Shown here: piece by piece, positions 6,602-15,308 of the stretch
Layout of the letters: every line of letters begins with the position of its first letter
Numbering within the stretch: position 1 is the stretch's first letter
Source of the DNA: JAUVXJ01 sp034411995
GTDB lineage: Bacteria; Chloroflexota; Anaerolineae; UBA7937; B3-Chlor
Direction: 5' to 3'
Assembly: GCA_034411995.1 (NCBI GenBank)
Contig: DAOUME010000009.1
Location: 177,897 to 241,896, forward strand
Length of the DNA: 64,000 bases
The notes under the pieces: generated by a model
Seen by the model: the letters and a program-made list of their open reading frames with translations, nothing else
Database searches by the model: none
Told to the model about the DNA's origin: nothing
Translations under genes and position numbers: made by a program

Positions 6602-9187
6602 TCATAGCGCCTCTGCTACCACCTCGGTGATGTCCATGACCTTCATCCGCTGCCGCCGCTCTCTCTGGAGCTTGGCAGCGGCCAGCTTGAGGTTGCTCTT
6701 GCAGGTGGGGCACGCCGACACGATCACTTCGGCCCCCAGGTCCATCGCCTCTGCCACTCGCTTCTCGGCCAGTATCGAGCTCAACTCCCCATCGTACCCC
6801 TTCAGCCCTCCGCCGCCGCCGCAGCACTTGGCCAGAGCACGATTCTGGCTGAACTCCATCAACTCCAAGCCTGGGATAGCCTTGAGCACATTTCGGGGTG
6901 GCTCGTAGATGCCCATGTGCCTGCCGATGTCGCACGGATCGTGGTAGATGACCTTCGCCGGGAACTCGCCGCCGAACTCTAGGGTGCCGTCGGAGACCAG
7001 TCGGTCCATGTACTCCACGGCGTGCAGCACCTCCACGTCGAAGTCCGAGTGCTGGGGATAGAGATTCCCCAGGGTCCTGTGGCACCCGGCGCACGTGGTG
7101 ACGATGAGCTTGGGGCTCAACTTCGAGAAGGAGGCCACGTTTCTATCTACGCACTCCTGGAAATCGCCCTCCGCGCCCACCAGGTAGGCAACGTAACCAC
7201 AGCAGTTTTCCTTATCCCCCAGGACAGCGTAGCTCACGCCAAGCTTGTCCATGAACGCCATCATACTGGGCACGATGTAGAGATCTTGATAAGAGCCGGT
7301 GCAACCCAGATACAGCAGGACGTCCGCCTCTCCCGTGGTGCTGGTTCGCCCGCCGTAACCAGAGGGATAGGTCTCTGTCCTCTTGTTGGCAAGCTCACCG
7401 AAGGGGTTCCCCTGCTCTTTCAGGCTCTCCAGCATGGGTGCGAAGATCTGCGGTAGATAGCCAGCCACTACCAGCCGCTGTCGCGCGCCACGAACGATGC
7501 CGGCCACGTCCACACTCGCGGGACATACCGCGTTACAGTTCAGACACGTAGTGCACTGGTAGAAGCTCGCGGCCACCTCCTGTGAGGGCTCCACAGCCCC
7601 GGTCATCAGGTTGTACGCCAAGATCACGTGGCCTCTGGCGTTCCTGGATTCCAGCGCCGTCTCTGCGAAGACGGGACAGCCCAAACGACAGAAGCCGCAC
7701 TGGATGCACGCCATGATCTCGCTGTCCGTGGGCCCGCCGAAGCTCTGCACGGTCTCCGGTCTCTCCACCAGCGCCTCGAACGCGAAATGGTCGTAGATGT
7801 CCTTGACCTCGTCGTCCAGCCCCATCTTGCCGGGATTCAAGATGCCATTGGGATCCAGGGCCTTCTTGATGGCCCTCATCACCTCCTGTCCGGCGCCCAG
7901 CTCCCGGACCATGAAGGGCGACTTGGCCATGCCGGTACCGTGCTCAGCGGTGAGGGTTCCTTCCAGCGCCAGAGTCACCTCCATGAAATCCTGGGCGATC
8001 GCTCTGACCCTTTTCCAATGCTCAGGCTTGCGGGGATCCCCCATGATCGCAGCATGGATATTGCCATCTCCCACGTGGCCGAAGCTGGCGATGCGTGCGC
8101 CATGCTCCTTCCCGACCCTCTGGACCTCTTTGATGACGTCAGGTATTCTGCTGGCCCGAACGCCGAAGTCTTCTACGATGGGAATGAGTCGCTCTCCACG
8201 CACGACCTTGCCCAGGGCGGCCGTGAGACCCGACCGCGCCGCCCAGATCTTGGCCATTTCCTGAGCATCGTCCGTCCACTGCATCCCCATCTGACCGTGC
8301 CGGCTGGCGATCTCGTCTATCCGCTCCACCTGCTCCTGAACGATGACTCTCTGCCCATCGAGCTCCATGAACAGCATACATCCCACGTCGTCCGGGATCT
8401 CCAGGCCCATGACCTCCTTGACCACACCCAGCGACACCCTATCCAGGACCTCGCACTTGGACAGAAGTATACCCTGCGTCAGGATCTCCGTCACCGCGTT
8501 GCCCGCATCTTCCAGGGACTTGAATCTGACGGTGACGAACGCCACGTACTCAGGCTTCGGCTGGATCTTAGCCGTGATCTCGGTCACTACCCCCAGCGTG
8601 CCCTCGGAGCCAACGAACAGATGAGTCAAATCGAAGCCAGAGGAGCTCTTGGGCACGGTAGTGCCCGTTCTCAGTACGCGGCCATTGGCCAGGACCACCT
8701 CCAACCCCATGATCCAGTCTTTGGTGCCGCCGTACTTGACCGCTCGCTCCCCGCTGGCGTTCGTGGCCACGGTGCCGCCAATGGAGGCCAGCGGACCACT
8801 GCTGGGATCGGGGGGATAGAAGTGAGTGGGGGCCAGTGCCGCGTTGAGGCTGTTCAGAATTACACCGGGCTCGACGACCACGTACCCATCCACCCGGTTG
8901 ATCTCCTTGATCCTCTTCATCTGCGAGAGATCCAGGACGATGCCACCCTTGGGCGCCAGGGCAGCCCCGGTGACGCTCGTGCCGGAGCCCCTCGGCGTGA
9001 CGAACACCTTCTCCTCGTTGGCCAGCGTCATGATCTGGGACACCTGATCGGTATTGAAGGCAAAGACGATGACCTCGGGGACACCCACGTGGACCGACAT
9101 GTCGCGCGAGTAGGACATCAACTCCACAGGGTCGGTCCTCACATGCTCCTCGCCCACGATATCTTGTAGTCTGCGGATGTAGTCCAC
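6602..9187 (-). CDS. GlcD-HdrD fusion: FAD-linked oxidase with Fe-S and CCG domains
   Basis: About 861 residues. N-terminal part: FAD-binding PCMH domain (TPRGSGTSVTGAALAPKGGI, PDPSSGPLASIGGTVATNASG) and FAD-oxidase C domain (SFGHVGDGNIHAAI, EHGTGMAKSPF). Near 496 and 544 are two ferredoxin-like clusters (CIQCGFCRLGCP; CTTCLNCNAVCP). C-terminal half: two CCG domains (LGCTGS...NCCG; HDPCDIG...KCCGGGG) of the HdrD/GlpC type. It likely oxidises a 2-hydroxyacid or acyl intermediate and passes electrons through Fe-S centres to a quinone, ferredoxin or partner enzyme. I prefer the GTG at 9187, seven bases after AGGAGG, over the GTG at 9220 that overlaps the preceding stop. Directly precedes the dehydratase-type gene, so it may supply or take its electrons. 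Confidence 0.88.
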   Translation of the reverse strand: MDYIRRLQDIVGEEHVRTDPVELMSYSRDMSVHVGVPEVIVFAFNTDQVSQIMTLANEEKVFVTPRGSGTSVTGAALAPKGGIVLDLSQMKRIKEINRVDGYVVVEPGVILNSLNAALAPTHFYPPDPSSGPLASIGGTVATNASGERAVKYGGTKDWIMGLEVVLANGRVLRTGTTVPKSSSGFDLTHLFVGSEGTLGVVTEITAKIQPKPEYVAFVTVRFKSLEDAGNAVTEILTQGILLSKCEVLDRVSLGVVKEVMGLEIPDDVGCMLFMELDGQRVIVQEQVERIDEIASRHGQMGMQWTDDAQEMAKIWAARSGLTAALGKVVRGERLIPIVEDFGVRASRIPDVIKEVQRVGKEHGARIASFGHVGDGNIHAAIMGDPRKPEHWKRVRAIAQDFMEVTLALEGTLTAEHGTGMAKSPFMVRELGAGQEVMRAIKKALDPNGILNPGKMGLDDEVKDIYDHFAFEALVERPETVQSFGGPTDSEIMACIQCGFCRLGCPVFAETALESRNARGHVILAYNLMTGAVEPSQEVAASFYQCTTCLNCNAVCPASVDVAGIVRGARQRLVVAGYLPQIFAPMLESLKEQGNPFGELANKRTETYPSGYGGRTSTTGEADVLLYLGCTGSYQDLYIVPSMMAFMDKLGVSYAVLGDKENCCGYVAYLVGAEGDFQECVDRNVASFSKLSPKLIVTTCAGCHRTLGNLYPQHSDFDVEVLHAVEYMDRLVSDGTLEFGGEFPAKVIYHDPCDIGRHMGIYEPPRNVLKAIPGLELMEFSQNRALAKCCGGGGGLKGYDGELSSILAEKRVAEAMDLGAEVIVSACPTCKSNLKLAAAKLQRERRQRMKVMDITEVVAEAL

Positions 9188-9216
9188 TTCCACGCCTCCT
9201 GATACCTGCCCAGCCC

Positions 9217-9972
9217 TCACGTGGCCAGAAAGCCGCCGTCCACATAGATGGACTGGCCGGTGATGAATCGAGCGGCGTCCGAAGCCAAAAACAAAACCGC
9301 CCCCACGATCTCGTCGGGCTCAGCCACCCGACCTTGGGGGACGGCGCTCAAGTACCTCCCGGCGCGAACCTCGTTGCCCCAGATCGGTCTGCTGAATTCT
9401 GTCCGGGTCAATCCAGGTCCCACCGCATTGACGTTGATGTTGTAGGGAGCCCACTCGGCAGCCATGCACATCGTCAACATCTTCAGGGCTGCCTTGCTGG
9501 TTTGGTAGACGCCCACGCCCACGCCGCCTCGCTCGGCCCCCACGGTGGTCACGTTGATGATCTTCCCACCGCCCTGTTCGATCATCCTCCTGGCTGCCGC
9601 GCGACTCAACAGGAATGTGCCTTTGCAGTTGACGTCGAATACTCTATCCCAGATCTCCTCCTTGAGGTCCAACAGAGGCGCCAGGTAGCTGGTGGCAGCG
9701 TTGTTGACCAGGACGTCCACCCTGCCGAACTCGTCAACCGCGGCCTGGACCAGATGCTCGATCTGTTCACCAGAAACGAGGTCCGCCACCACCGCCCGTG
9801 CCCGGCCGCCGCCGTCCTCTATCTGTGCAGCCACTGTTTCTATCTGGGCCGCAGTGCGGCTGGCCACGACCACGCTGCACCCTGCGCGGGCGAAACCCAG
9901 GGCAATGGCCTTGCCGATGCCTCTCCCACTACCGGTGACGATGGACACCATGCCATCCAAACTGCACTGCAT
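9217..9972 (-). CDS. Short-chain dehydrogenase/reductase (SDR)
   Basis: Classical SDR of about 251 residues from the ATG at 9972; the frame opens further upstream, but the Rossmann fold starts right after this Met. TGSGRGIGKAIA is the cofactor loop, NNAATSYLAP the NNAG-type motif, then YQTSKAA (catalytic Tyr/Lys) and a C-terminal GQSIYVDGGFLAT. A residue pattern VVASRT after beta-2 leans to NADP. Probably a 3-hydroxyacyl-CoA or alicyclic alcohol dehydrogenase within the cluster. Its stop overlaps the alternative start of the GlcD-HdrD gene (GTGA), suggesting coupled translation. Confidence 0.88.
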   Translation of the reverse strand: MQCSLDGMVSIVTGSGRGIGKAIALGFARAGCSVVVASRTAAQIETVAAQIEDGGGRARAVVADLVSGEQIEHLVQAAVDEFGRVDVLVNNAATSYLAPLLDLKEEIWDRVFDVNCKGTFLLSRAAARRMIEQGGGKIINVTTVGAERGGVGVGVYQTSKAALKMLTMCMAAEWAPYNINVNAVGPGLTRTEFSRPIWGNEVRAGRYLSAVPQGRVAEPDEIVGAVLFLASDAARFITGQSIYVDGGFLAT

Positions 9973-10097
9973 GCCCGCGCTCACTCCTCCCTGGAGCGTC
10001 CCCTGGAAGCGCATGGCCCCCTTGAGAGTCACGCGACCGTCACGGTACCATCGGGAACGATGCCCAGCCAGTCCAGAGCGGTATCCGCCACCGTCGT

Positions 10098-11684
10098 CTA
10101 CTTCTTCTGCTCTAAGTACCTCTCCCTCAACACACGGTGCAGGATCTTGCCAGTGGCTGTCCTCGGCATCTCCTCAGGTTTGATCACGTCCACGCTCTTC
10201 GGCCGCCGGTAGCCGGCCAGCTTTCCGCGAGTGAACTCTATGATCTCACTCTCAGTAGGTGGGATGTTCGGATCCTTGGGAACCACGACGGCCTTGACCG
10301 CCTCACCCCATTTGTCATCAGGGACACCGATCACCGCCACGTCCAGGACCGCAGGATAGGAAGCCACCACCGATTCCACGTCGGACGGATAGACCTTCTC
10401 ACCGCCCGTGATGATCATATTGTCCTTACGATCCACGATGTAGTAGTAGCCTTCCTCATCCATCTTCGCCATGTCGCCAGCGGTGAAATACTCACCCCGG
10501 AAGGAGCTCGCCGTCTTCTCCGGCATCCTCCAGTATTCGTCGAACATCATGGGCCCGCGAGAGTACAACTCGCCCACTTCGCCTGGGGGTACCGGGTTGC
10601 CATTCTCGTCGAGGAGCTTGAGCTTGTCTGTCCCCACGCATTCCCTGCCGATGGACCCCAGCTTGGTCAACTGATCGCGTGGCCTGAGCAGAGTCACCAG
10701 CCCGGCCTCTGTAGAGCCGTAGGCCTCGAAGAGCCGGGCGTTGGGGAACATCTCCATAATGCCCAGCTTCGTCTCTTTTCGAGCCGGGGCCGAGGAGATC
10801 AGCAACTGCCGAATGGAATCGCGATTGTATTTCGTCCTCACGTCCTCCGGCAGGTTGAGCATCATGATGTAATGGGTGGGCACCAGTGAGGTGAAGCTCA
10901 CCCCCTCCCGCTCGATGATCTGCAGAAGCTCCTCGGGGTCGTACTGGGTCGCTCTGTGGACGTATACCCCGCCGCCAACGTAGGTGAAGACGAACGAGTA
11001 GAACGTGGAGTTGACGTGGCACAGCGGCATGACGATCATCCCCACATCGTCGGAAGTGAAGCTGTGCTCGACCTCGTTGATCAGATAGAACGCAGTGTAC
11101 GACTCGTGCGACCTGATCACGCCCTTGGGACGGCCCGTGGTTCCCGACGTGTAGAGATGGATCCAGGTATCTGCCGGCGCCACCTCCACGTCCGGTTGCT
11201 CAGCCGAGGCCTCGGCTACGAGCTTCTCGTAGTTCGAGTACCCGCTCGGCGTCTTGCTCTCCTCCCCTATGAAGATGAACTTGTCCGCATCGACGCGCTC
11301 GAAACTCTCTCTTACGGGCTTGACTTCGTCGAGAAACTCCTCGCTGCAGATGAAGGCCCTGGACTCGGAGTTGTTGACCACAAACTCGATCTCAGGCCCT
11401 ACCCAACGGAAGTTGATGGGGACCACGACCAGGCCCGCTTTGGCGGCCGCCAGGTAGATCTCCATGTACTCCACCACGTTGTACAGCAACACCGAGACCC
11501 GGTCGCCCTTCTTGAGGCCACTGTCCAGCCAGGCGTTGGCCAGCCGGCAACTCTTCTCATCGTACTGCCGGAAGGACAGCTCGTTGAACCCGTCCTTGAC
11601 CGCCAGCCCCTTCACGGCCATCTTGTCGCCGAACTTGTCGGCGTTGACCCTCATGATCTCACCGATGTTCAACCAGGTCGCCAT
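10098..11684 (-). CDS. AMP-forming acyl-CoA synthetase/ligase
   Basis: 528-residue ANL-superfamily enzyme. Motifs: P-loop YTSGTTGRPKG (178-188), AYGSTEAG, the YFTAGDMAKMDEEGYYYIVDR hinge region and the C-terminal PRTATGKILHR with the catalytic lysine. It activates a carboxylic acid to the CoA thioester using ATP, giving the aromatic/alicyclic cluster its likely entry step; the exact acid (benzoate, cyclohexane or phenyl-acid type) cannot be read from the sequence. ATG 11684 has GAAGGAGG. It has its own consensus promoter (11738-11766) and is followed by the SDR and GlcD-HdrD genes. Confidence 0.9.
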   Translation of the reverse strand: MATWLNIGEIMRVNADKFGDKMAVKGLAVKDGFNELSFRQYDEKSCRLANAWLDSGLKKGDRVSVLLYNVVEYMEIYLAAAKAGLVVVPINFRWVGPEIEFVVNNSESRAFICSEEFLDEVKPVRESFERVDADKFIFIGEESKTPSGYSNYEKLVAEASAEQPDVEVAPADTWIHLYTSGTTGRPKGVIRSHESYTAFYLINEVEHSFTSDDVGMIVMPLCHVNSTFYSFVFTYVGGGVYVHRATQYDPEELLQIIEREGVSFTSLVPTHYIMMLNLPEDVRTKYNRDSIRQLLISSAPARKETKLGIMEMFPNARLFEAYGSTEAGLVTLLRPRDQLTKLGSIGRECVGTDKLKLLDENGNPVPPGEVGELYSRGPMMFDEYWRMPEKTASSFRGEYFTAGDMAKMDEEGYYYIVDRKDNMIITGGEKVYPSDVESVVASYPAVLDVAVIGVPDDKWGEAVKAVVVPKDPNIPPTESEIIEFTRGKLAGYRRPKSVDVIKPEEMPRTATGKILHRVLRERYLEQKK

Positions 11685-11737
11685 CCCGAGCCTCCTTCGC
11701 GTGAGTCCGCGTCCTCCCCCGTCCCGGACGGGACGCC

Positions 11738-11766
11738 ATTATAGCACAGCGTGCGCATGCCGTCAA
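11738..11766 (-). promoter_or_regulatory. Consensus sigma-70 promoter of the acyl-CoA ligase
   Basis: On the minus strand TTGACG (11761-11766), 17-base spacer, TATAAT (11738-11743). A perfect palindrome gtcccg-ga-cgggac (11721-11734) sits at the expected transcription start, so it could be an operator or a 5' RNA hairpin. About 55 bases from the ligase ATG. Confidence 0.82.
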
Positions 11767-11964
11767 GTATTGCCGGGCAGCATCTGCACCTCTAGCCACG
11801 TGGATGGGCATCTCCAAGCAAGAGGAGGACTTCGCAGACCGAACCCGCGATCACACGCCAAGTCGTGCTGCGCTTCGGTTGCCGTCATGGCCATCCCCCC
11901 AGGGCCCCCTGCGGTCGGCCTATCCTCACCCGCTGCTGGCCAACTGGTCAGACAAACGAGGGTA

Positions 11965-11991
11965 GTTCACACCCCACGAGGGGGTGTGAAC
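11965..11991 (-). terminator. Perfect hairpin downstream of oah
   Basis: gttcacacccc / ggggtgtgaac, 11 bp with a 5-base loop, about 90 bases past the oah stop. No long T tract follows on the minus strand, so it may act as an RNA end-stabiliser as much as a terminator. Because the ligase has its own promoter beyond it, it probably marks the end of the oah transcript. Confidence 0.6.
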
Positions 11992-12082
11992 CCCCCAACG
12001 CTGCTGCCACCTCCGGTCGAACTGAGGCCGCCTGCTCAGTTGCACCCGGCTTGGGATCCAGTCATGCCCTGTATGGCGTGTT

Positions 12083-13225
12083 CTACTGCTCCAGAGGCTT
12101 GGCCAGGACCTCAGCCATGAACTCATCATTCACCAGGCGAGCTTCGTCGATCAGCCGGCGATACTTGATGAAATCGATGGTGTCCTTGCCGGTGATCTTC
12201 TTGGTATTGAAGGCATGGAAGCCCAAGAAGGCCTCGCTGGACATGTTCGCTGCCAGCCAGTGGCGATAGTACAACTTGCCCTGGTCCCAGAAGAACTTCT
12301 TCTTCGCCCTGACGGAGTCGATGGACATCTGAAGGCAGTTCGGGAACAGGTTGGTGAAGGTCCAGAGCATGTTGTTCACTTCCCTGTCCAGGAGTTCGAA
12401 ATCGGTGGGTGTGCTCTTGACGAGAGCGCGGGCAGCCTGGGCTGTCTCGCCGGTCTTGAACTCACCGTAGACGATGGCCCCATCCTGCACGTACTCTTCG
12501 GTGATAACTTGAGGATTCCTGATCCAGTTGCCGTCCTCGCCTTTCAGCACGGGAACCACCTTGCTCAGGTAGCCTTTGCGGAACATCTTGTAGGCGCTCC
12601 ACAGCTCACAGGAGATGCAGTTCCACATGGCATCCTCTATGCCCAGGTACCAGGGCAAGAAGTCCGAGGAACCGCCCACAGGAGCGGAGCCGTGCCGAGG
12701 GCCAGCCTGGCCGTAAACCGCCAGGTCCGAAGAAATGCAGAGGTCGCAGGCGCCGCCAATCTCCTGACCGCCGGCCACCCTCATTCCGTTCGCTCGGCAG
12801 ATAACTGGCTTCTTGCAGTCCAGGATAGAGTCTACCATCCCGTTGAAGAGATCCATATAGAGAGCGTATTCGGTGGGTCGGCCACTGTAGTACTCCGCGT
12901 ACTCCTTGGTGTTGCCTCCGGTGCAGAAAGCCCTGTCGCCCACACCGGTGAAGACCACTGCCACCACACTCCTATCCGCGGAGGCGTTGGTCATGCCAGA
13001 GATCACGCCCTTCACCATCTCGGTCGTATAAGAGTTGTACTGGCCAGGATTATTGAGCCAGATCCACGCCCCGTAGACCCCCTCTACGGGGTTGCCTTGG
13101 GGATCGACTATCGGTCTCTTGTCATAGACCACACATGGGGGGTTGTCCATAGACCCGAAATGCTCATCCCCCCACAGCGCGTGGTCCTTGATCTCAGATT
13201 CCCTGGGTAGCCACTCCAGTGCCAT
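12083..13225 (-). CDS. oah: 6-oxocyclohex-1-ene-1-carbonyl-CoA hydrolase (ring-opening)
   Basis: 380-residue crotonase-superfamily protein with the long N- and C-terminal extensions typical of Oah/BamA. Recognisable stretches are GAWIWLNNPGQYNSYTT, FCTGGNTKEYAEYYSGRP, ANGMRVAGGQEIGGACD and GPRHGSAPVGGSSDFLPW, the last used as a marker region for bamA. The enzyme adds two waters to the 6-oxo-dienoyl-type thioester and opens the ring to 3-hydroxypimelyl-CoA, the committing step of anaerobic benzoyl-CoA degradation. ATG 13225 has AAAGGAG. It has a perfect consensus promoter with a downstream palindrome at 13354-13410. Strong marker that this cluster handles benzoyl-CoA-type intermediates. Confidence 0.93.
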   Translation of the reverse strand: MALEWLPRESEIKDHALWGDEHFGSMDNPPCVVYDKRPIVDPQGNPVEGVYGAWIWLNNPGQYNSYTTEMVKGVISGMTNASADRSVVAVVFTGVGDRAFCTGGNTKEYAEYYSGRPTEYALYMDLFNGMVDSILDCKKPVICRANGMRVAGGQEIGGACDLCISSDLAVYGQAGPRHGSAPVGGSSDFLPWYLGIEDAMWNCISCELWSAYKMFRKGYLSKVVPVLKGEDGNWIRNPQVITEEYVQDGAIVYGEFKTGETAQAARALVKSTPTDFELLDREVNNMLWTFTNLFPNCLQMSIDSVRAKKKFFWDQGKLYYRHWLAANMSSEAFLGFHAFNTKKITGKDTIDFIKYRRLIDEARLVNDEFMAEVLAKPLEQ

Positions 13226-13353
13226 TGCTTCTCTCCTTTCCCTTTCTATGCTCTTCTGATTGAGTCCGTGAGGGCGGACTGAAGGTCATGTCCCGATATC
13301 AAGGGGGTGCCCAACCCGCACCCGGTTCGGTGCGAAGTATGTCAGAGACAATA

Positions 13354-13376
13354 TATGGCGCTCCATGGACGCCATA
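13354..13376. promoter_or_regulatory. Palindromic operator candidate at the oah transcription start
   Basis: tatggcg - 9 bases - cgccata, with a second small palindrome (tccatgga) in its centre. It begins five bases downstream of the -10 box, where a bound repressor would block initiation. No dedicated regulator gene is adjacent. Confidence 0.6.
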
Positions 13377-13381
13377 CGTGC

Positions 13382-13410
13382 ATTATAACATACTTACCTC
13401 CGAGTGTCAA
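13382..13410 (-). promoter_or_regulatory. Perfect consensus sigma-70 promoter of oah
   Basis: Minus strand TTGACA (13405-13410), exactly 17 bases, TATAAT (13382-13387). It lies between the crotonase stop (13432) and oah, giving a leader of about 150 bases. Confidence 0.88.
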
Positions 13411-13431
13411 GCTCGATCCGCTAGCTGTGCC

Positions 13432-14217
13432 CTATTTTCCCTTGAACACCGGCTTCCTCTTCTCCAGGAAAGCCGACGTGCCCTCGTGATAATCCTCCGT
13501 CGCCGAGAGGGTGCCGAACTCCAGGGACTCTGTGGCGAGCCCCCTCTCCAGATCCACCTCCAATCCCAGGTTGATCGCCTCCTTGCACGCATTCAGGGTG
13601 AGAGGGGGTTTCGCCGCCAGCTTCGCGGCCACACCCTTGGCCTCGTCCAGCAGCTCTGCCTGCGGGACCACTTTCTGCACCAGCCCTACGCGCAGCGCTT
13701 CCTGAGCGTCTATCATGTCCCCGGTGAAGATCATCAACTTCGCCATACCTTTGCCCACCAGGCGCGATAACCGTTGCGTGCCTCCGTAGCCAGGGCTGAT
13801 CCCCAGGTTGATCTCCGGCTGTCCTAGCCTGGCTGTCTCCGAGGCCAGGCGGATATCGCAAGCCATGGCCAGTTCCAGCCCTCCTCCCAGCGCGTAGCCG
13901 TTGATGGCCGCGATGACCGGCTTCCGCAGGTTCTCCACTTTCAGCGTCATCGCTTGCCCGCGCCGCGAGTTGGCGACCGCCTCGTGGGGCCCCTTCAAGT
14001 CCTGCAACATCCCGATGTCTGCACCGGAGACGAAGGCTTTGTCTCCTGCGCCGGTGATGACGACAGCGCGTACCCCATCGTCTGCTGCCAGCTCGTCCAT
14101 AGCAGCGCTCAGCTCGGCCACCACCTCGTCGTTGAGGGCGTTGTACTTCTCAGGGCGATTGACAATCAGCACCGCGACGTTGTCTTCGTGATCTATCAGG
14201 AGATTCTTGTAGGCCAT
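13432..14217 (-). CDS. Enoyl-CoA hydratase (crotonase family)
   Basis: 261 residues, the usual length. AGDKAFVSGADIGML forms the oxyanion-hole region, and the catalytic glutamates are in GGGLELAMACD and GQPEINLGISPGYGG; the C-terminus EGTSAFLEKRKPVFKGK is standard for short-chain hydratases. It hydrates an enoyl-CoA to the 3-hydroxyacyl-CoA; beside hbd it probably works on the beta-oxidation steps after ring cleavage. ATG 14217 follows TGAGGAGGTG. Confidence 0.9.
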   Translation of the reverse strand: MAYKNLLIDHEDNVAVLIVNRPEKYNALNDEVVAELSAAMDELAADDGVRAVVITGAGDKAFVSGADIGMLQDLKGPHEAVANSRRGQAMTLKVENLRKPVIAAINGYALGGGLELAMACDIRLASETARLGQPEINLGISPGYGGTQRLSRLVGKGMAKLMIFTGDMIDAQEALRVGLVQKVVPQAELLDEAKGVAAKLAAKPPLTLNACKEAINLGLEVDLERGLATESLEFGTLSATEDYHEGTSAFLEKRKPVFKGK

Positions 14218-14364
14218 ATACTACACCTCCTCAGACAAGCCTAGTCAGATGTAGCCAGCAGACTACGTTCCTTTCAGTGCTAAACCCAGGCCGGAGCTAC
14301 GCTGTCAGGGCAACTTCTCTCCGGCGATCGCCGCCACGTCGACGGCAGGCTGTGCGGCCGGGGG

Positions 14365-15219
14365 TCACTTGTACCCACCGTAGAAGCCCCGGCCCGATTT
14401 CCGGCCCAGAATGCCCGCCGCAACCATCCGCCTCAGCAAGACGGGGGCGGCGTAGGTCTCATCCTTGAACTCGTTGAACATATTGTCCGCGATGAACAAG
14501 GTCGTGTCGTTGCCGAGGATGTCCAGCAGCCGGAAAGGCCCCATCGGGTGATTCAGACCCAGTTCGATCGCCGTGTCGATATCCTCGATGCTCGCCAGGC
14601 CAGACTCGTACAGACGTATGGCGTGCAGCAAGTAGGGTATCAGCAACCGATTCACGATGAAGCCCGGCGTGTCCTTGGCCGTGACCACCGTCTTGCCCAG
14701 AGACTCAGAGAACTCCCTGAGCGCCTTCAGCGTCTCTTCGCTGGTCACGATGGTGGTGACGATTTCCACCAGCCGCATCACAGGCACGGGGTTGAAGAAA
14801 TGCAGCCCGGCCACTTTGTCCATGCGGCCGGTGGCCGCAGCCATCTCGGTGATGGTCATGGACGATGTGTTGCTGGTCAGGAGCGCGTGGGGAGGACAGA
14901 TCTCGTCCAGTCGCTTGAAGAGCTGCTTCTTCAGTTCGAGGTTCTCGATGATCGCCTCCACGACCAGGTCGCAATCCTTGAACTCCTTGGGATCTGTAGT
15001 GCCCTGGATGCGGCCCATGATCTCATCCTTCTGGGCGGCAGTGATCCTCTCCTTCTCTACGGCTCTCCCCAGGAACTTGTCGACCGTCGCTATGCCCTTC
15101 TGCAGTAGTTCGTCGTTGATCTCGGAGACCACCACCTCGTAACCGGACTGGGCACAGACCTGTACGATGCCTGCGCCCATGATTCCAGCACCTACGACTC
15201 CCACTTTCTTGATCTCCAC
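14365..15219 (-). CDS. 3-hydroxyacyl-CoA (3-hydroxybutyryl-CoA-type) dehydrogenase
   Basis: 284 residues. NAD loop GVVGAGIMGAGIVQ at 7-20, SNTSSM (about 115), the catalytic His in HFFNPVPVMRLVEI, and DTPGFIVNRLLIPYL leading into the C-terminal helical domain with GLNHPMGPFRLLD. It oxidises L-3-hydroxyacyl-CoA to the 3-oxo ester with NAD. GTG start 15219 with AAGGAGG seven bases upstream. Forms a pair with the crotonase, 147 bases downstream. A terminator upstream separates it from the Nudix gene, so it probably starts a new transcript, although no strong promoter is visible. Confidence 0.92.
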   Translation of the reverse strand: MEIKKVGVVGAGIMGAGIVQVCAQSGYEVVVSEINDELLQKGIATVDKFLGRAVEKERITAAQKDEIMGRIQGTTDPKEFKDCDLVVEAIIENLELKKQLFKRLDEICPPHALLTSNTSSMTITEMAAATGRMDKVAGLHFFNPVPVMRLVEIVTTIVTSEETLKALREFSESLGKTVVTAKDTPGFIVNRLLIPYLLHAIRLYESGLASIEDIDTAIELGLNHPMGPFRLLDILGNDTTLFIADNMFNEFKDETYAAPVLLRRMVAAGILGRKSGRGFYGGYK

Positions 15220-15272
15220 TGTACATACCTCCTTCTCTGCTCGAATGCTCTAAGGTGTCCTTCTGTTCTCTC

Positions 15273-15297
15273 AAAAAGAAGAGGGGCCAACCCCCTC
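15273..15297 (-). terminator. Intrinsic terminator after the Nudix gene
   Basis: Minus strand GAGGGG-GTTGG-CCCCTC followed by TTCTTTTT, 12 bases past the Nudix stop. It ends the transcript coming from the promoter at 18880-18908. Confidence 0.75.
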
Positions 15298-15308
15298 CCC
15301 AGTTGCCC

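Larger units (their letters stand above)
11685..12082. other. Gene-free spacer between oah and the acyl-CoA ligase
   Basis: No supportable coding region. It holds the ligase promoter and its palindrome near the ligase and a perfect hairpin near the oah stop; the middle part shows nothing I recognise. Confidence 0.7.

Noticed and set aside
7628..9169. Plus-strand open frame of 513 codons opposite GlcD-HdrD
   Set aside because: Antisense of a strongly conserved gene; His/Asp/Gln-rich composition typical of antisense frames in GC-rich DNA.
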